NCBI RefSeq assembly: GCF_900108315.1
Contig: NZ_FNVB01000002.1
Location: 744,001 to 808,000, forward strand
Length of the DNA: 64,000 nucleotides
DNA from: Saccharopolyspora kobensis
Lineage (GTDB): Bacteria; Actinomycetota; Actinomycetes; Mycobacteriales; Pseudonocardiaceae
Direction: 5' to 3'
Shown here: piece after piece, positions 44,650 to 53,669 of the stretch
How the letters are laid out: each line of letters begins with the position of its first letter
Numbering within the stretch: position 1 is the first letter of the stretch
Notes under the pieces: model-generated
Seen by the model: only the letters and a program-made list of their open reading frames with translations
Told to the model about the DNA's origin: nothing
Database searches by the model: none
Made by a program: the position numbers and the translations under genes

Positions 44650-45605
44650 TGGCCGACGAGCAGCGCGCACGGCACGACGCGGACCCGCGCCCGCGGGTCG
44701 CGGTCGTCGGCTACGGCAACGTCGGCCGCTTGTTCGGCGACCTGCTGGCCGAGGCGGACTGGCACGTCACGGCGATCGACCCGCACTCCCCTTCGGGAAC
44801 GCCGCCCGCGGGCGGCGTTCCCGATCTCCGCGTGCAGGCCGACATCGGCCGGCCCACGCCCGAACTCCGGCGAGCGCTCTCCGACGTCGACGTGGTGATC
44901 GTCGCGGTTCCCGAGCGGGCGGCGCTGGCCGCCGTGGACGTCATCGACGAATGCGTCGGCCACGACGTCAGCATCGTCGAGACGCTGTCCCGCAAAGCGC
45001 GCTTCCTCCAGGCCGCTGACGACGTTCTCGCGCCGCGCCCACTGGTGAGCCTCAATCCGCTCTTCCACCCGTCGCTCGGCTGGGTCGGGAACACCGTGAC
45101 CGCCTCCGTCGTGCGAGGTGGCTCGAACGTGGACCGGCTGCTGCACCTGATCGGTGCAGCCGGTGCCCAGGTGCACCACCTCTCGCCCGGGGAGCACGAC
45201 CGGTGCGTGACGGTCGTCCAGGCAGTCGCGCACGCCGTCATCCTCGGCTTCGCCACCACGCTGCCGCGTCTCGGTCTGCCGCCGGCCGACGTGATCGCCT
45301 GCTCGCCCCCGCCTGCCCGGGCCCTGCTGGCGCTGGCGGCTCGGGTGCTGACGGCGAACCCGGAGACCTACTGGGACATCCAGAACTCCGGAGAACCGGG
45401 CGCGACGGCGCGAACCGCCCTGCGGGAATCGGTGGGCGAACTGGACGACCAGGTGCTCACCGGAGACGACACCGCCTTCGAGCTCGCGTTCGCCCGGTTG
45501 CGCACGTGGCTCGGCGACGACATCGACCGGTTCGCCGACGACGCGGCTCACCTGCTCGGCGCCCTGGTCGCCCGGAGAAGCGATTCCCGCACCGCCGAGC
45601 GGTGA
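44649..45605 (+). CDS. papC: Prephenate-dehydrogenase-like, probable 4-amino-4-deoxyprephenate dehydrogenase
   Basis: A 318-aa TyrA-like dehydrogenase. VAVVGYGNVGRLFGDLL is the NAD(P)-binding glycine motif near residues 17-33, followed by VIVAVPERAAL, LNPLFHPSLGW and HDRCVTVVQAVAHA, typical of prephenate dehydrogenases. There is no ACT domain for tyrosine feedback. In this operon it should oxidatively decarboxylate the PapB product to 4-aminophenylpyruvate, which any aromatic aminotransferase can convert to 4-amino-L-phenylalanine. ATG 44649 overlaps the papA stop by one base. Confidence 0.88.
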   Translation: MADEQRARHDADPRPRVAVVGYGNVGRLFGDLLAEADWHVTAIDPHSPSGTPPAGGVPDLRVQADIGRPTPELRRALSDVDVVIVAVPERAALAAVDVIDECVGHDVSIVETLSRKARFLQAADDVLAPRPLVSLNPLFHPSLGWVGNTVTASVVRGGSNVDRLLHLIGAAGAQVHHLSPGEHDRCVTVVQAVAHAVILGFATTLPRLGLPPADVIACSPPPARALLALAARVLTANPETYWDIQNSGEPGATARTALRESVGELDDQVLTGDDTAFELAFARLRTWLGDDIDRFADDAAHLLGALVARRSDSRTAER

Positions 45606-45702
45606 GCACGCCGCCCGGCACCGCGTTCACACGTCCCGTCGCTCCACCCGCATCAATCCGCTTCACCCGCCAATGCACGCTACTACCCTCCAAAGGAGCC
45701 AC

Positions 45703-46938
45703 GTGACCAGCGTGAATGATGTGCTGCCGACCAACCGGATCGTTCGGCGGTCCGCGGCCACCACGGACATGTACGACAGAGCGGTCAAAGCCGCGCTGAC
45801 CGGGCACACCATCACCGGCCGTTCCGGGAAGACGGTCCGGCTGTCGGACGGGTCCGAATGCGTGGAGTTCGTGTCGTGCTCGTACCTCGGGCTGGACGAC
45901 CACCCGCGTCTGATCCAGGCGGCGCGCTCCGCGATCGACAAGTACGGAATCCACTTCTCGTCCTCGCGCAACAGCATGCAGCCCGTCGAGATCGACGAGC
46001 TGGAGGAACTGTTCGGCGAGATCTACCCCGGCATGACCAGCGTGGTGTTCAACTCCGTCAGCAGCGTGCACCTGGGAGTGCTCCCCCTGCTCGGAGCAGG
46101 AATCCTGAAGGGCTACCCGGTCTCCGGCAACGGCCCGCTGTTCATCATCGACCGGACGGCGCACGCATCGATGCAGTGCATTCGCGGCGTCCTGGAGCAG
46201 ACCGGCCCGGCCATCCGGTTCCGCAGCGAGGAACCCGACACCCTCACCGCGGCCCTGGCGCAGGCCCGGTCGCAGAACCGGACCCCGATCGTGCTGGTCG
46301 ACGGGATCGGGTCGATGGGCGGTCTGATCGACGTCGCGGGCATCAGCGAAGCCGTCGGCGAAGAACGCGGCTACCTCTACATCGACGACGCGCACGGGAC
46401 TTCGATCAGCGGGCCCCACGGAGCCGGCTACGCCTTCGAGGCGCTGGGCAACCGGATCCCCCCGCAGGTGCTGCTGGTCGGTTCGCTGTCGAAGGCCTTC
46501 GGCGGCTCCGGCGGCGTCATCCTGGTGCACTCGCCGGAAGACGCGGAGGTGTTGCGCCGCGAAGCCAACCCGATGGTCTTCGGCCACTCCAACATGATCA
46601 CCCACGTGGTGGCGAACGCGGAATCGGCGCGCATGCACCTGGACGGAACGGTCGCCACGCTCCAGGACCAGCTGTGGGCCAACGTCGCGCTCTTCGACGA
46701 GTGCACCACCCGCAACGTCGTCAACGCAGGAGCGCCCTCCCCGATCCGCGGGCTGGCCATGGAAACCGAAGAGGCCGCGTTCGAGAGCGCAGTGCGACTG
46801 CGCGCGGCGGGAATCCTCTGCTTCCCGGTCTTCTACCCGGTCGTCGCCCGGGGCACCGGGCTGCTGCGCTTCGCGATCTCCGCCAAGCACACGCCGGTCC
46901 AGATCGAGTCGATCGCCCACCACCTCACCACAGTCTGA
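45703..46938 (+). CDS. Alpha-oxoamine synthase (BioF/CqsA-like PLP enzyme)
   Basis: A 411-aa fold-type I PLP enzyme. Landmarks are SCSYLGLDDHPRLI, SSSRNSMQPVEIDELEE, DRTAHASM, YLYIDDAHGTSI and the PLP lysine in GSLSKAFGGSGG. The family joins an amino acid to an acyl thioester with loss of CO2, giving an alpha-aminoketone. It is clearly diverged from bioF in this window and sits in the papBAC operon, so the partners may be an aromatic amino acid and a polyketide thioester. GTG 45703 is chosen because AAAGGAG lies just upstream. Confidence 0.87.
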   Translation: MTSVNDVLPTNRIVRRSAATTDMYDRAVKAALTGHTITGRSGKTVRLSDGSECVEFVSCSYLGLDDHPRLIQAARSAIDKYGIHFSSSRNSMQPVEIDELEELFGEIYPGMTSVVFNSVSSVHLGVLPLLGAGILKGYPVSGNGPLFIIDRTAHASMQCIRGVLEQTGPAIRFRSEEPDTLTAALAQARSQNRTPIVLVDGIGSMGGLIDVAGISEAVGEERGYLYIDDAHGTSISGPHGAGYAFEALGNRIPPQVLLVGSLSKAFGGSGGVILVHSPEDAEVLRREANPMVFGHSNMITHVVANAESARMHLDGTVATLQDQLWANVALFDECTTRNVVNAGAPSPIRGLAMETEEAAFESAVRLRAAGILCFPVFYPVVARGTGLLRFAISAKHTPVQIESIAHHLTTV

Positions 46939-46955
46939 ATCACCAGGAGAAGCGG

Positions 46956-49289
46956 ATGAGTTCCCGTACTTCCCAGCCAGGTTTCGACGTGATCGTCGTG
47001 GGCAACGGCGCCCTCGGCTCGTCGCTCGCCGTCGAGTTGGCCGGACGTCAAGGGTCGGTCGCGCTGATCGGCCCGGCGCACCGCCCGTACGCGGCCTCGG
47101 CCGCGGCCGGCGCCATGCTCGGCTGCTTCGGCGAGGTCACGACGGCGCTGCTGGACAACGCGCACGGCATGACCAAGTTCGATCTCGACCTCAAGGCCAA
47201 GGACATCTGGCCGGAGTGGTTGCAGAACATCTCCGACGGCACCTCCGACGGCACCGAGCTGCTCACCGCATCGGGCACCACGGTGCTGCTCAACACGGTC
47301 GGCAGCGGCCCGATCGACTCGGGGAACTACGCCGCGATCCGGGCGATGCTCGACAAGTACGACGAGCCCTACGAGAGCGTCGACCCCGCCGACATCTCCT
47401 GGCTCGACCCGGACCCGAACTCGCGTCCGCTGGAGGCGCTGCACATTCCGGGCGAGCACGCGGTGGACTCCGGGCGACTCCTGCGGCGGCTGGAGCGCAC
47501 CGCCGAGGACCGGGGCGTGCACGTCGTGGACGACCAGGCCGTTTCGCTGGTCAACAGCGATGGGCAGGTCCGCGGCGTCGTGCTCGCCAGCGGCGCGACG
47601 TTGAGCGCCCGGAAGGTGGTGCTGGCGGGCGGTGTCGGCTCCCAGGACCTGATCGACTCGGTTCCCGGCCTCGGCGCGTGCATCCCCCGCCTGGTCGCCG
47701 GTTACGGGGTGTCGGTCGTGATGACCACGCAGGACGGCACGCAGCCCGAGTCGGTGATCCGCACGCCCAACCGCGCCTTCGCCTGCGGTCTGCACGTCGT
47801 GCCCCGGGGTCTGGGGCGCGTGTACGTCGGCGCGACCAACATCATCAACCCGCGGCCGCTCGCCGACCCGGTGCTGCGCGACCTCGAATTCCTGACCGGC
47901 TGCGCGCACCGGCAGATCCGCCGGAACCTGTGGTCCAGCAGCATCGTCCAGGTCAACGTCGGCAACCGGCCGGTTTCGCTCGACGGCTTCCCGCTGCTCG
48001 GTGAGACACCGCTGGACGGCCTGTGGATGATGACCGGCACCTACCGCGACGGGTTGTTCCTCTCGCCGCTGCTGGCGCGGGAGTTCGCCCGCCGGCTGTC
48101 GGGCGAGGAACCCGAGCTGGACCTCGACGCCTTCACCCCGGAGCGCGCGCCGCTGGAGGGCGTGTCCCGCGAGGCCGTGATCGACACGACCGTCGAGCAC
48201 ATGCTCGCGACCGGCTACGAGCACCACTGGAACATCCCGACCGACTGGCAGGAGTACCTGGCGGCCGACCTGAAGCCGATCTACACGCGGTGGGCGGACG
48301 AGATCGACGCCGGGTTCACCCCGCCGCCCGAGCTCCTCGCCTCCTCGCGGCTGCACCCGCACATGGTCGAGTGGCTGCGGTCCTACTACGACAACTGCCG
48401 AGCGAAGTTCGGCGCCCCGGCGAGCGCGGAAGTCCGCACTGTCCGGGATCAGGTCGACAGGGCGCAGGAAGTCCTCACCTCCGCGCAGGTCTGGGCTCCC
48501 CGGCAGGACGTTCTCGCCCTGGCGGCGCACGTGACCCACAGCACCCCGGAGACCCTGGACCTCGACGCGTCCCTGACCGGAGCCGGCGCCGAGGAGTTCT
48601 GGTCGTTGGTCCGACGCCGGGCCGACCGGGTGCCGCTCGAGTACCTGACCGGCCGCGCAACGCTGTTCGACCTGGAATTCCACGTCAACGAAGGCGTTTT
48701 CATCCCGCGCGTCCACTCCGAGGCGATGATCGAGAACGCGCTCGCGCGGTGCTCCGTCAACCGCCTCCGCGCGGTGGACCTGTGCACCGGGTCCGGCGCC
48801 ATCGCGCTGGCCATCGCCCGGTTGCGCGCCGACGCGACCGTGACCGGCGTCGACATCTCCGCCGCGGCCGTTGAGTGCGCGCGGCGGAACGCCGAGCGGC
48901 TGCAGGAGAAGGTCCCGAACGCGGCGGAGTTCATCGAGGGCGACGCCTCCGATCCCGATCTGCTGGCCGATCTGGCCGGTGGCGTGGACCTGATCACGGC
49001 GAACCCGCCGTACGTCCCGCACAGCCTGCAGATCCCCCCGGAATGGGCCGTCTACCAGCCCACCGAGGCGATCTACTCGGGGTGGGACGGGCTCGACCTC
49101 ACGCGCTCGATCGCGGCGACCGCGGCACGCCTGCTGAAGAAGGGCGGAGTGCTGGCGATCGAGCACTACGACACCGTGGTCGACGACGTCGTGGACATCC
49201 TGCGGTCGGCCGGGTTCACCTCGGTGACCAGCCACACCGATCACGACGGTTTCGCCCGCTACGTCGTCGCGCAGTACCTGGAGGCATGA
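46956..49289 (+). CDS. Fusion of glycine-oxidase-like flavoenzyme and PrmC/HemK-type methyltransferase
   Basis: A 777-aa two-enzyme protein. Residues 8-390 are a D-amino-acid-oxidase/ThiO-like FAD domain: VVGNGALGSSLAVELAG, AAAGAMLGCFGE, AVDSGRLLRRLE and a C-terminal GLWMMTGTYRDGLFLSP. Residues 400-500 are a helical linker. Residues 510-777 match PrmC: PLEYLTGRATLFDLEF, FIPRVHSE, SAM motif I DLCTGSGAIALA (608-619) and N683-P-P-Y686. NPPY enzymes methylate planar nitrogens such as glutamine amides or adenine amines; the aryl amine of 4-aminophenylalanine would fit chemically. No frameshift or stop separates the domains. ATG 46956 follows AGGAGA. Confidence 0.9.
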   Translation: MSSRTSQPGFDVIVVGNGALGSSLAVELAGRQGSVALIGPAHRPYAASAAAGAMLGCFGEVTTALLDNAHGMTKFDLDLKAKDIWPEWLQNISDGTSDGTELLTASGTTVLLNTVGSGPIDSGNYAAIRAMLDKYDEPYESVDPADISWLDPDPNSRPLEALHIPGEHAVDSGRLLRRLERTAEDRGVHVVDDQAVSLVNSDGQVRGVVLASGATLSARKVVLAGGVGSQDLIDSVPGLGACIPRLVAGYGVSVVMTTQDGTQPESVIRTPNRAFACGLHVVPRGLGRVYVGATNIINPRPLADPVLRDLEFLTGCAHRQIRRNLWSSSIVQVNVGNRPVSLDGFPLLGETPLDGLWMMTGTYRDGLFLSPLLAREFARRLSGEEPELDLDAFTPERAPLEGVSREAVIDTTVEHMLATGYEHHWNIPTDWQEYLAADLKPIYTRWADEIDAGFTPPPELLASSRLHPHMVEWLRSYYDNCRAKFGAPASAEVRTVRDQVDRAQEVLTSAQVWAPRQDVLALAAHVTHSTPETLDLDASLTGAGAEEFWSLVRRRADRVPLEYLTGRATLFDLEFHVNEGVFIPRVHSEAMIENALARCSVNRLRAVDLCTGSGAIALAIARLRADATVTGVDISAAAVECARRNAERLQEKVPNAAEFIEGDASDPDLLADLAGGVDLITANPPYVPHSLQIPPEWAVYQPTEAIYSGWDGLDLTRSIAATAARLLKKGGVLAIEHYDTVVDDVVDILRSAGFTSVTSHTDHDGFARYVVAQYLEA

Positions 49290-49293
49290 CCTG

Positions 49294-52200
49294 GTGACGT
49301 TGTCACGACGAGCCCTGCTCAAGGGTGGCGTTGTGGTGGGCGGCGCGGTGGCACTGACCGGGTGCACCGCGCCGCCGGCACCGGAGCACGGCGCCGGGAT
49401 CATCATCCGCCAGGCCACCAACATCGCCCTCTCGCACCACGCCGGAACGCGCGTCCTGGCCTTCGACGCGGGCAACGTGCTGTGGGTCCTCCCGCTCGCC
49501 GGCGGGCAGGCCCGGCGGCTCACCGAGGACGCCGAGGACGCGACCTGGCCGTCGTTCTTCCCCGACGGGAAGCGGATCGCGTTCCAGTCCTTCCGCGACG
49601 GGGTCTACGACATCGCTTCCGTCGACGTGGCCTCCGGGGCCGTCGAACGGCTGACGCGCGGCCCGCAGTACGACGTGGACCCGTGCGTTTCCCCGGACGG
49701 GAGCCGCGTCGCGTACGTCTCCGACGCCGGAGGCACCAGCGCGGTGTGGCTGCTCGACCGCGCCGACGGCCGGCCCCGGCCGCTGGTCGGCACCGACGAC
49801 GAGCTCGCCTACCGCGCGCCCACGTGGCATCCGGACGGTCAGCGGATCGCCTACGTCGCTGGTGACTCGGCTGTCGAGGTCCTGCATCTGGCCACCGGCG
49901 ACCGGCGAGTGCTCCACACGGCCCCGGCGGGACAGTCCTTCCGGGGCACCTCCTACGGTCCGAGCGGCGATCTCGCCTACGTGCTGGTGGACGGCCCGCG
50001 GTCCACGCTCTTCCGCGGTGGAACCGCTCTGTCCGCCGCTGCCGAAGAGGTCGCCCCGCTGCCACCCGCGTGGTTGTCGGCGGACGAGCTCGCGTACGGC
50101 GCCGACGGCCACATACGCCGACGCCGCACCGGAGACCGGGACTTCGTGGCGATCCCCTTCAGCGCAGCGCTGGCGGCCCCGGGCAGTCCACCGGAGATCC
50201 GGCGGCCGATCTCCTTGCCCGAGCAGGCGGCACTGCGCGGCATCGTCGGCCCCGCGCTTTCCCCTGACGGCTCCACGGTGTGCTTCCGCGCCTTGAACGC
50301 GCTCTGGTTGCTGCGGTTGGGCGGAGCAGCGGAGAAGATCGTCGACGACGGCTACTTCAACGCCGACCCCTCCTGGGCGCCCGACGGCCGGTCCGTCGTG
50401 TACTCCAGCGACCGCAGCGGTGTGGCCAACCTCTGGCGGCACACCATCGGCGAGGGCTGCGAGCCACTGACCGATCTCCCGGACGGCGCGTTCGTCCCGA
50501 GCGTCGACCCGAGCGGTGACCGGATCGCCTTCCAGGACGAGGCCGGGACGACCTCGGTGCTCGACCTCACCACGAGCGAGATCCGCGAACTCGTGCCCGC
50601 CGCCGACTACCCGGGCAAACCGTCCTGGTCCCCTGACGGCCGCTACCTTGCGATGACCGTCACGAGGCCGGCCTCGGAACGCGATGCCGCCGGTCACAAC
50701 GACATCATGGTGGTGGACGTCGAGAGCGGGAACAGCACGGTCCAATCGATCGCACCTCACCGGTCCATCGCGACCCGCAACGGCGACGGGCCGCTGTGGT
50801 CGCCGGACGGGAAGTCGCTCATCGCCGTGGTGGACAGCCTCGTGCACCGCGTGCCCGTGGCCCGCGACGGAACGATCGCGGGCCCTCCCTCGCCGCTGTC
50901 CGAGCTGGTGGCCGATTCGGTCTCCGTCTCCGCTTCGGGGGACGTTCTCTTCCTGTCCTTCGGGAAGGTGGTGATCCTCGGCGGCGAGCAGCACACGCCA
51001 CCCATCACCTGCCGGCAGCGGAAACCACCGCCCGCGGCCACGATCCGGGCGGGGACGCTGTGGGACGGGCACTCCGACGGGTACCGCGAGAACGTGGACA
51101 TCAGGATCGAGAACGGCTTCATCACCGCTGTCGATCCCGCGCGGCCCGACGTCACGCCAACGGTGGACGCGAGCACCAAGTGCGTCATCCCGGGACTGAT
51201 CGACGTGCACAACCACTGGCACTTCCGCGGCCGCCAGTGGGGCAGCAGACAGGGCCCGCTCTGGCTCGCGTACGGCGTGACCACCAGCCGCTCACCCGGC
51301 GACCCCGCGTATCAGATGCTGGAAACCCGCGAGTCGATCCACTCCGGGGCCGCGGTGGGGCCGCGCTTCCTCGGTTCGGGCGAGCCGCTGGACGGCACCC
51401 GCAACTCGTTCGCGTTCATGCGCACCGTTTCGTCCGAGGCGCAGCTCGCCCGGGAACTGCAGCGCATCGTGGCGCTCGACTACAACGTCGTCAAGTCGTA
51501 CCAGCGCCTGCCCGTCACCTTGGAGCGCTCGCTCGTCGAGCAGCTGCGCGACCGGGGCATCCCCGTCGTCTCGCACTACCTCTACCCCGCCGTTGCGACC
51601 GGCCTCAACGGCATGGAACACACCGGCGGCGGCAACAGGCTCGGCTATTCGCGCACGCTCAGCGCTGCTGGAGGCCGAACGGCCGAGGACACGATCCGCC
51701 TGCTCAGCTCCTCGGACATGTGGGTGTCCTCCACTCTCCTGTTCGCCAACGAGATGTTCGTCGACTCTCCCGACCTCGTCGAAGATCGTCGCACCAAGGT
51801 CCTCTTCCCCTGGTGGGAGTACGAGCGCCTCAAGGAGAAGGCGCGCCAGGCCGCCGGCCCCGGCAACGAGCTCAACCGAGCCTGGACGCGAGGCGACGTC
51901 GATCTCCTGCTCCGCGTCCACCGGGCGGGCGGGCTCGTCGTGGCGGGCACGGACGCGCCGCTGGACGACATCGGCATCAGCATCCACCAGAACCTCCGCG
52001 CCATGGTGAAGCACGGCTTCTCCCCGGTCGACGCGCTGAGAACCGCGACCTCCAACGCCGCGGTCGCCCTCGGCGCCGAAGGAGAGCTGGGCTGCATCAG
52101 AGCGGGGGCGCGGGCAGACCTCCTGATCATCGACGGCGACCCCCTCCGGGAGATCCGGGACACCTCGCGCATCGAGCGCGTCTTCGTCGACGGCCACGAA

Positions 52201-52305
52201 CACGACGTGGCGGGTCTCTTGGCACCGTTCGAGAACCTGCCCGAATGCCGCGGCGCTCGACCGCAGCCCTACGCACCGCAAGCCTGCTGCCGGAGAGGAA
52301 GCTGA
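49294..52305 (+). CDS. Tat lipoprotein: TolB-like beta-propeller plus metal-dependent amidohydrolase
   Basis: A 1003-aa exported hydrolase. The N-terminus LSRRALLKGGVVVGG with LTGC (lipobox Cys at about residue 23) is a Tat lipoprotein signal. Residues 45-575 hold repeated WSPDG/SPDGS-type blades of a TolB-like propeller; 585-985 are an amidohydrolase with His639-x-His641, Lys734, His761, His776 and Asp887, the full set for a metal centre. It would act outside the membrane on an amide or cyclic amide. It is followed with no gap by a GNAT acetyltransferase gene, suggesting an acetylate-inside, deacetylate-outside scheme. GTG 49294 has GGAGG 9 nt upstream. Confidence 0.88.
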   Translation: MTLSRRALLKGGVVVGGAVALTGCTAPPAPEHGAGIIIRQATNIALSHHAGTRVLAFDAGNVLWVLPLAGGQARRLTEDAEDATWPSFFPDGKRIAFQSFRDGVYDIASVDVASGAVERLTRGPQYDVDPCVSPDGSRVAYVSDAGGTSAVWLLDRADGRPRPLVGTDDELAYRAPTWHPDGQRIAYVAGDSAVEVLHLATGDRRVLHTAPAGQSFRGTSYGPSGDLAYVLVDGPRSTLFRGGTALSAAAEEVAPLPPAWLSADELAYGADGHIRRRRTGDRDFVAIPFSAALAAPGSPPEIRRPISLPEQAALRGIVGPALSPDGSTVCFRALNALWLLRLGGAAEKIVDDGYFNADPSWAPDGRSVVYSSDRSGVANLWRHTIGEGCEPLTDLPDGAFVPSVDPSGDRIAFQDEAGTTSVLDLTTSEIRELVPAADYPGKPSWSPDGRYLAMTVTRPASERDAAGHNDIMVVDVESGNSTVQSIAPHRSIATRNGDGPLWSPDGKSLIAVVDSLVHRVPVARDGTIAGPPSPLSELVADSVSVSASGDVLFLSFGKVVILGGEQHTPPITCRQRKPPPAATIRAGTLWDGHSDGYRENVDIRIENGFITAVDPARPDVTPTVDASTKCVIPGLIDVHNHWHFRGRQWGSRQGPLWLAYGVTTSRSPGDPAYQMLETRESIHSGAAVGPRFLGSGEPLDGTRNSFAFMRTVSSEAQLARELQRIVALDYNVVKSYQRLPVTLERSLVEQLRDRGIPVVSHYLYPAVATGLNGMEHTGGGNRLGYSRTLSAAGGRTAEDTIRLLSSSDMWVSSTLLFANEMFVDSPDLVEDRRTKVLFPWWEYERLKEKARQAAGPGNELNRAWTRGDVDLLLRVHRAGGLVVAGTDAPLDDIGISIHQNLRAMVKHGFSPVDALRTATSNAAVALGAEGELGCIRAGARADLLIIDGDPLREIRDTSRIERVFVDGHEHDVAGLLAPFENLPECRGARPQPYAPQACCRRGS

Positions 52306-52869
52306 ATGATCGAAATCACATCTCCCATCAAGACCGCACGCCTCGTCCTGCGGCCGTTCGCCGAACGCGACGAGGACGACATGCTTGAGTTCGAGTCGCG
52401 TCCCGACGTGGCCCGGTACCTGCTCAACGAGCCACGCACTCCCGAGGACAACGCGAAGGAACTCGCCGTCCGCCTGAAGCAGCACGCCCTCCGCGAGGAG
52501 GGCGACACCCTGATGCTCGCCATCGAACTCGGCGGGAAGGTCGTCGGCTACACGCTCCTGATCTGGCTCAGCCGGCACGACCAGCAGGGCGAGTTCGGCT
52601 ACGTCCTCCACCCCGACCACCACGGCAAGGGGTACGCCTCGGAGGCCGCCGCCGAAATGCTGCGGATAGGTTTCGAAGAGCTCGGCCTGCACCGCATAAT
52701 CGGGCGGTGCGATCCGCGCAATTCCGCGTCGGCCGGACTCATGGAGCGCCTCGGCATGCGCAGGGAGGCGCATTTCCTCGAATCGCAGTTCTTCAAGGGC
52801 GAGTGGGGCGGGGAGTACCGCTACGCCCTGCTCGCCGAGGAATGGCGCAGATCTCGCCGGGCGTCGTGA
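52306..52869 (+). CDS. GNAT N-acetyltransferase (RimJ/RimL type)
   Basis: A 187-aa acetyltransferase. TARLVLRPFAERDEDDML opens the domain, GEFGYVLHPDHHGKGYASEAA is the acetyl-CoA motif A (HHGKGYA), and NSASAGLMERLGMRREAHF is motif B. RimJ/RimL-type GNATs acetylate protein N-termini or small amines and are common self-resistance enzymes. ATG 52306 directly follows the amidohydrolase TGA and GGAGAGGAAG lies upstream, so the two are translated together. It is the last gene of the operon, before a terminator. Confidence 0.88.
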   Translation: MIEITSPIKTARLVLRPFAERDEDDMLEFESRPDVARYLLNEPRTPEDNAKELAVRLKQHALREEGDTLMLAIELGGKVVGYTLLIWLSRHDQQGEFGYVLHPDHHGKGYASEAAAEMLRIGFEELGLHRIIGRCDPRNSASAGLMERLGMRREAHFLESQFFKGEWGGEYRYALLAEEWRRSRRAS

Positions 52870-52878
52870 TCATAGACA

Positions 52879-52915
52879 TTGGACCCTGCGATCGACGCAT
52901 CGACGCAGGGTCCAA
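52879..52915. terminator. Hairpin terminator after the rightward biosynthetic operon
   Basis: TTGGACCCTGCG (52879-52890) pairs perfectly with CGCAGGGTCCAA (52904-52915) around a 13-nt loop, 9 nt past the GNAT stop and facing the LuxR-type gene. Confidence 0.88.
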
Positions 52916-53024
52916 CCAACCTCTTTCACGTGCTCAGCACGGGGGCGTCCTCAACAGGCGAACACCACGACCACGTCCACTTCCCCGAGAACTCCCCAGC
53001 CCCGCCCGTCGAGGAGATCGCCGC

Positions 53025-53291
53025 CTAACAGAGGAGTCTTGGGCAGATCAACCCGCTTCTCGCGGCCTCCACCCCGGCCGCGAACCTGCCCACGACGTCG
53101 AGTTCTTCCATTATCTTGGCTATCCTGCGCCGAACAGTGCGCACGCTCAACGAGAGCCGTCGCGCGATCTGCTCATCGGTGTAACCGACCGCCAAGTAGC
53201 ACACGATCTGGCGGGACAGGTCGATCCGTTCGCCTTCTTTGCAGATCAGGCACGTCGCGGTGACGCCACATCCCTGCGCACCGGGCTTCAT
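53025..53291 (-). CDS. Small LuxR-type helix-turn-helix protein with CxxC
   Basis: An 88-aa protein that is little more than a GerE/LuxR DNA-binding domain: IVCYLAVGYTDEQIARRL and LSVRTVRRRIAKIMEEL (about residues 28-62). The N-terminus has CLICKEGER, a CxxC pair that could bind metal or sense redox, but a fourth-ligand set is not obvious. There is no receiver or ATPase domain. It lies at the edge of the biosynthetic region and is a candidate local regulator. ATG 53291 is the nearest start; the frame stays open upstream, so a longer form cannot be excluded. Confidence 0.7.
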   Translation of the reverse strand: MKPGAQGCGVTATCLICKEGERIDLSRQIVCYLAVGYTDEQIARRLSLSVRTVRRRIAKIMEELDVVGRFAAGVEAARSGLICPRLLC

Positions 53292-53669
53292 CTTCCACTC
53301 ACGCCGAACAACGGGCCTCGAACCACCGCAACCGAGCATATTCGGGTCATCGGCACAACGAACATCCGCGATCTCCCTGAGTGAGATTGGTGATTTACCG
53401 GTTGACCTGAGCCCAGGGCTGTGAACCCCACCACACCCGCACTGGGACCCCAGACTCCCTGCTGGACCGCTCGACGCTGAGCAGGCCGCACTCGGGCGCA
53501 AGGAGCGCCGTCTGGTCACGTTATCCGGATCCCGGGCCGCTCACCTGGACTACAGCGCACAACACCTGGACCCACGGCGAACTGCTCGGCCCCGGTGTGG
53601 AATTCGGCGCAACCGGGATCGGCCCGCGGATGCCGGGCGCTCGGGCAGAAGCACTACAGGCGGTGGGTC
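53292..53669. other. Intergenic region between the LuxR-type and AraC-type genes
   Basis: 378 bp. I see no complete gene. Some plus-strand frames around 53420-53640 have protein-like stretches, but they are too short and unrecognised to call. The LuxR-type promoter should lie here. Confidence 0.45.
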
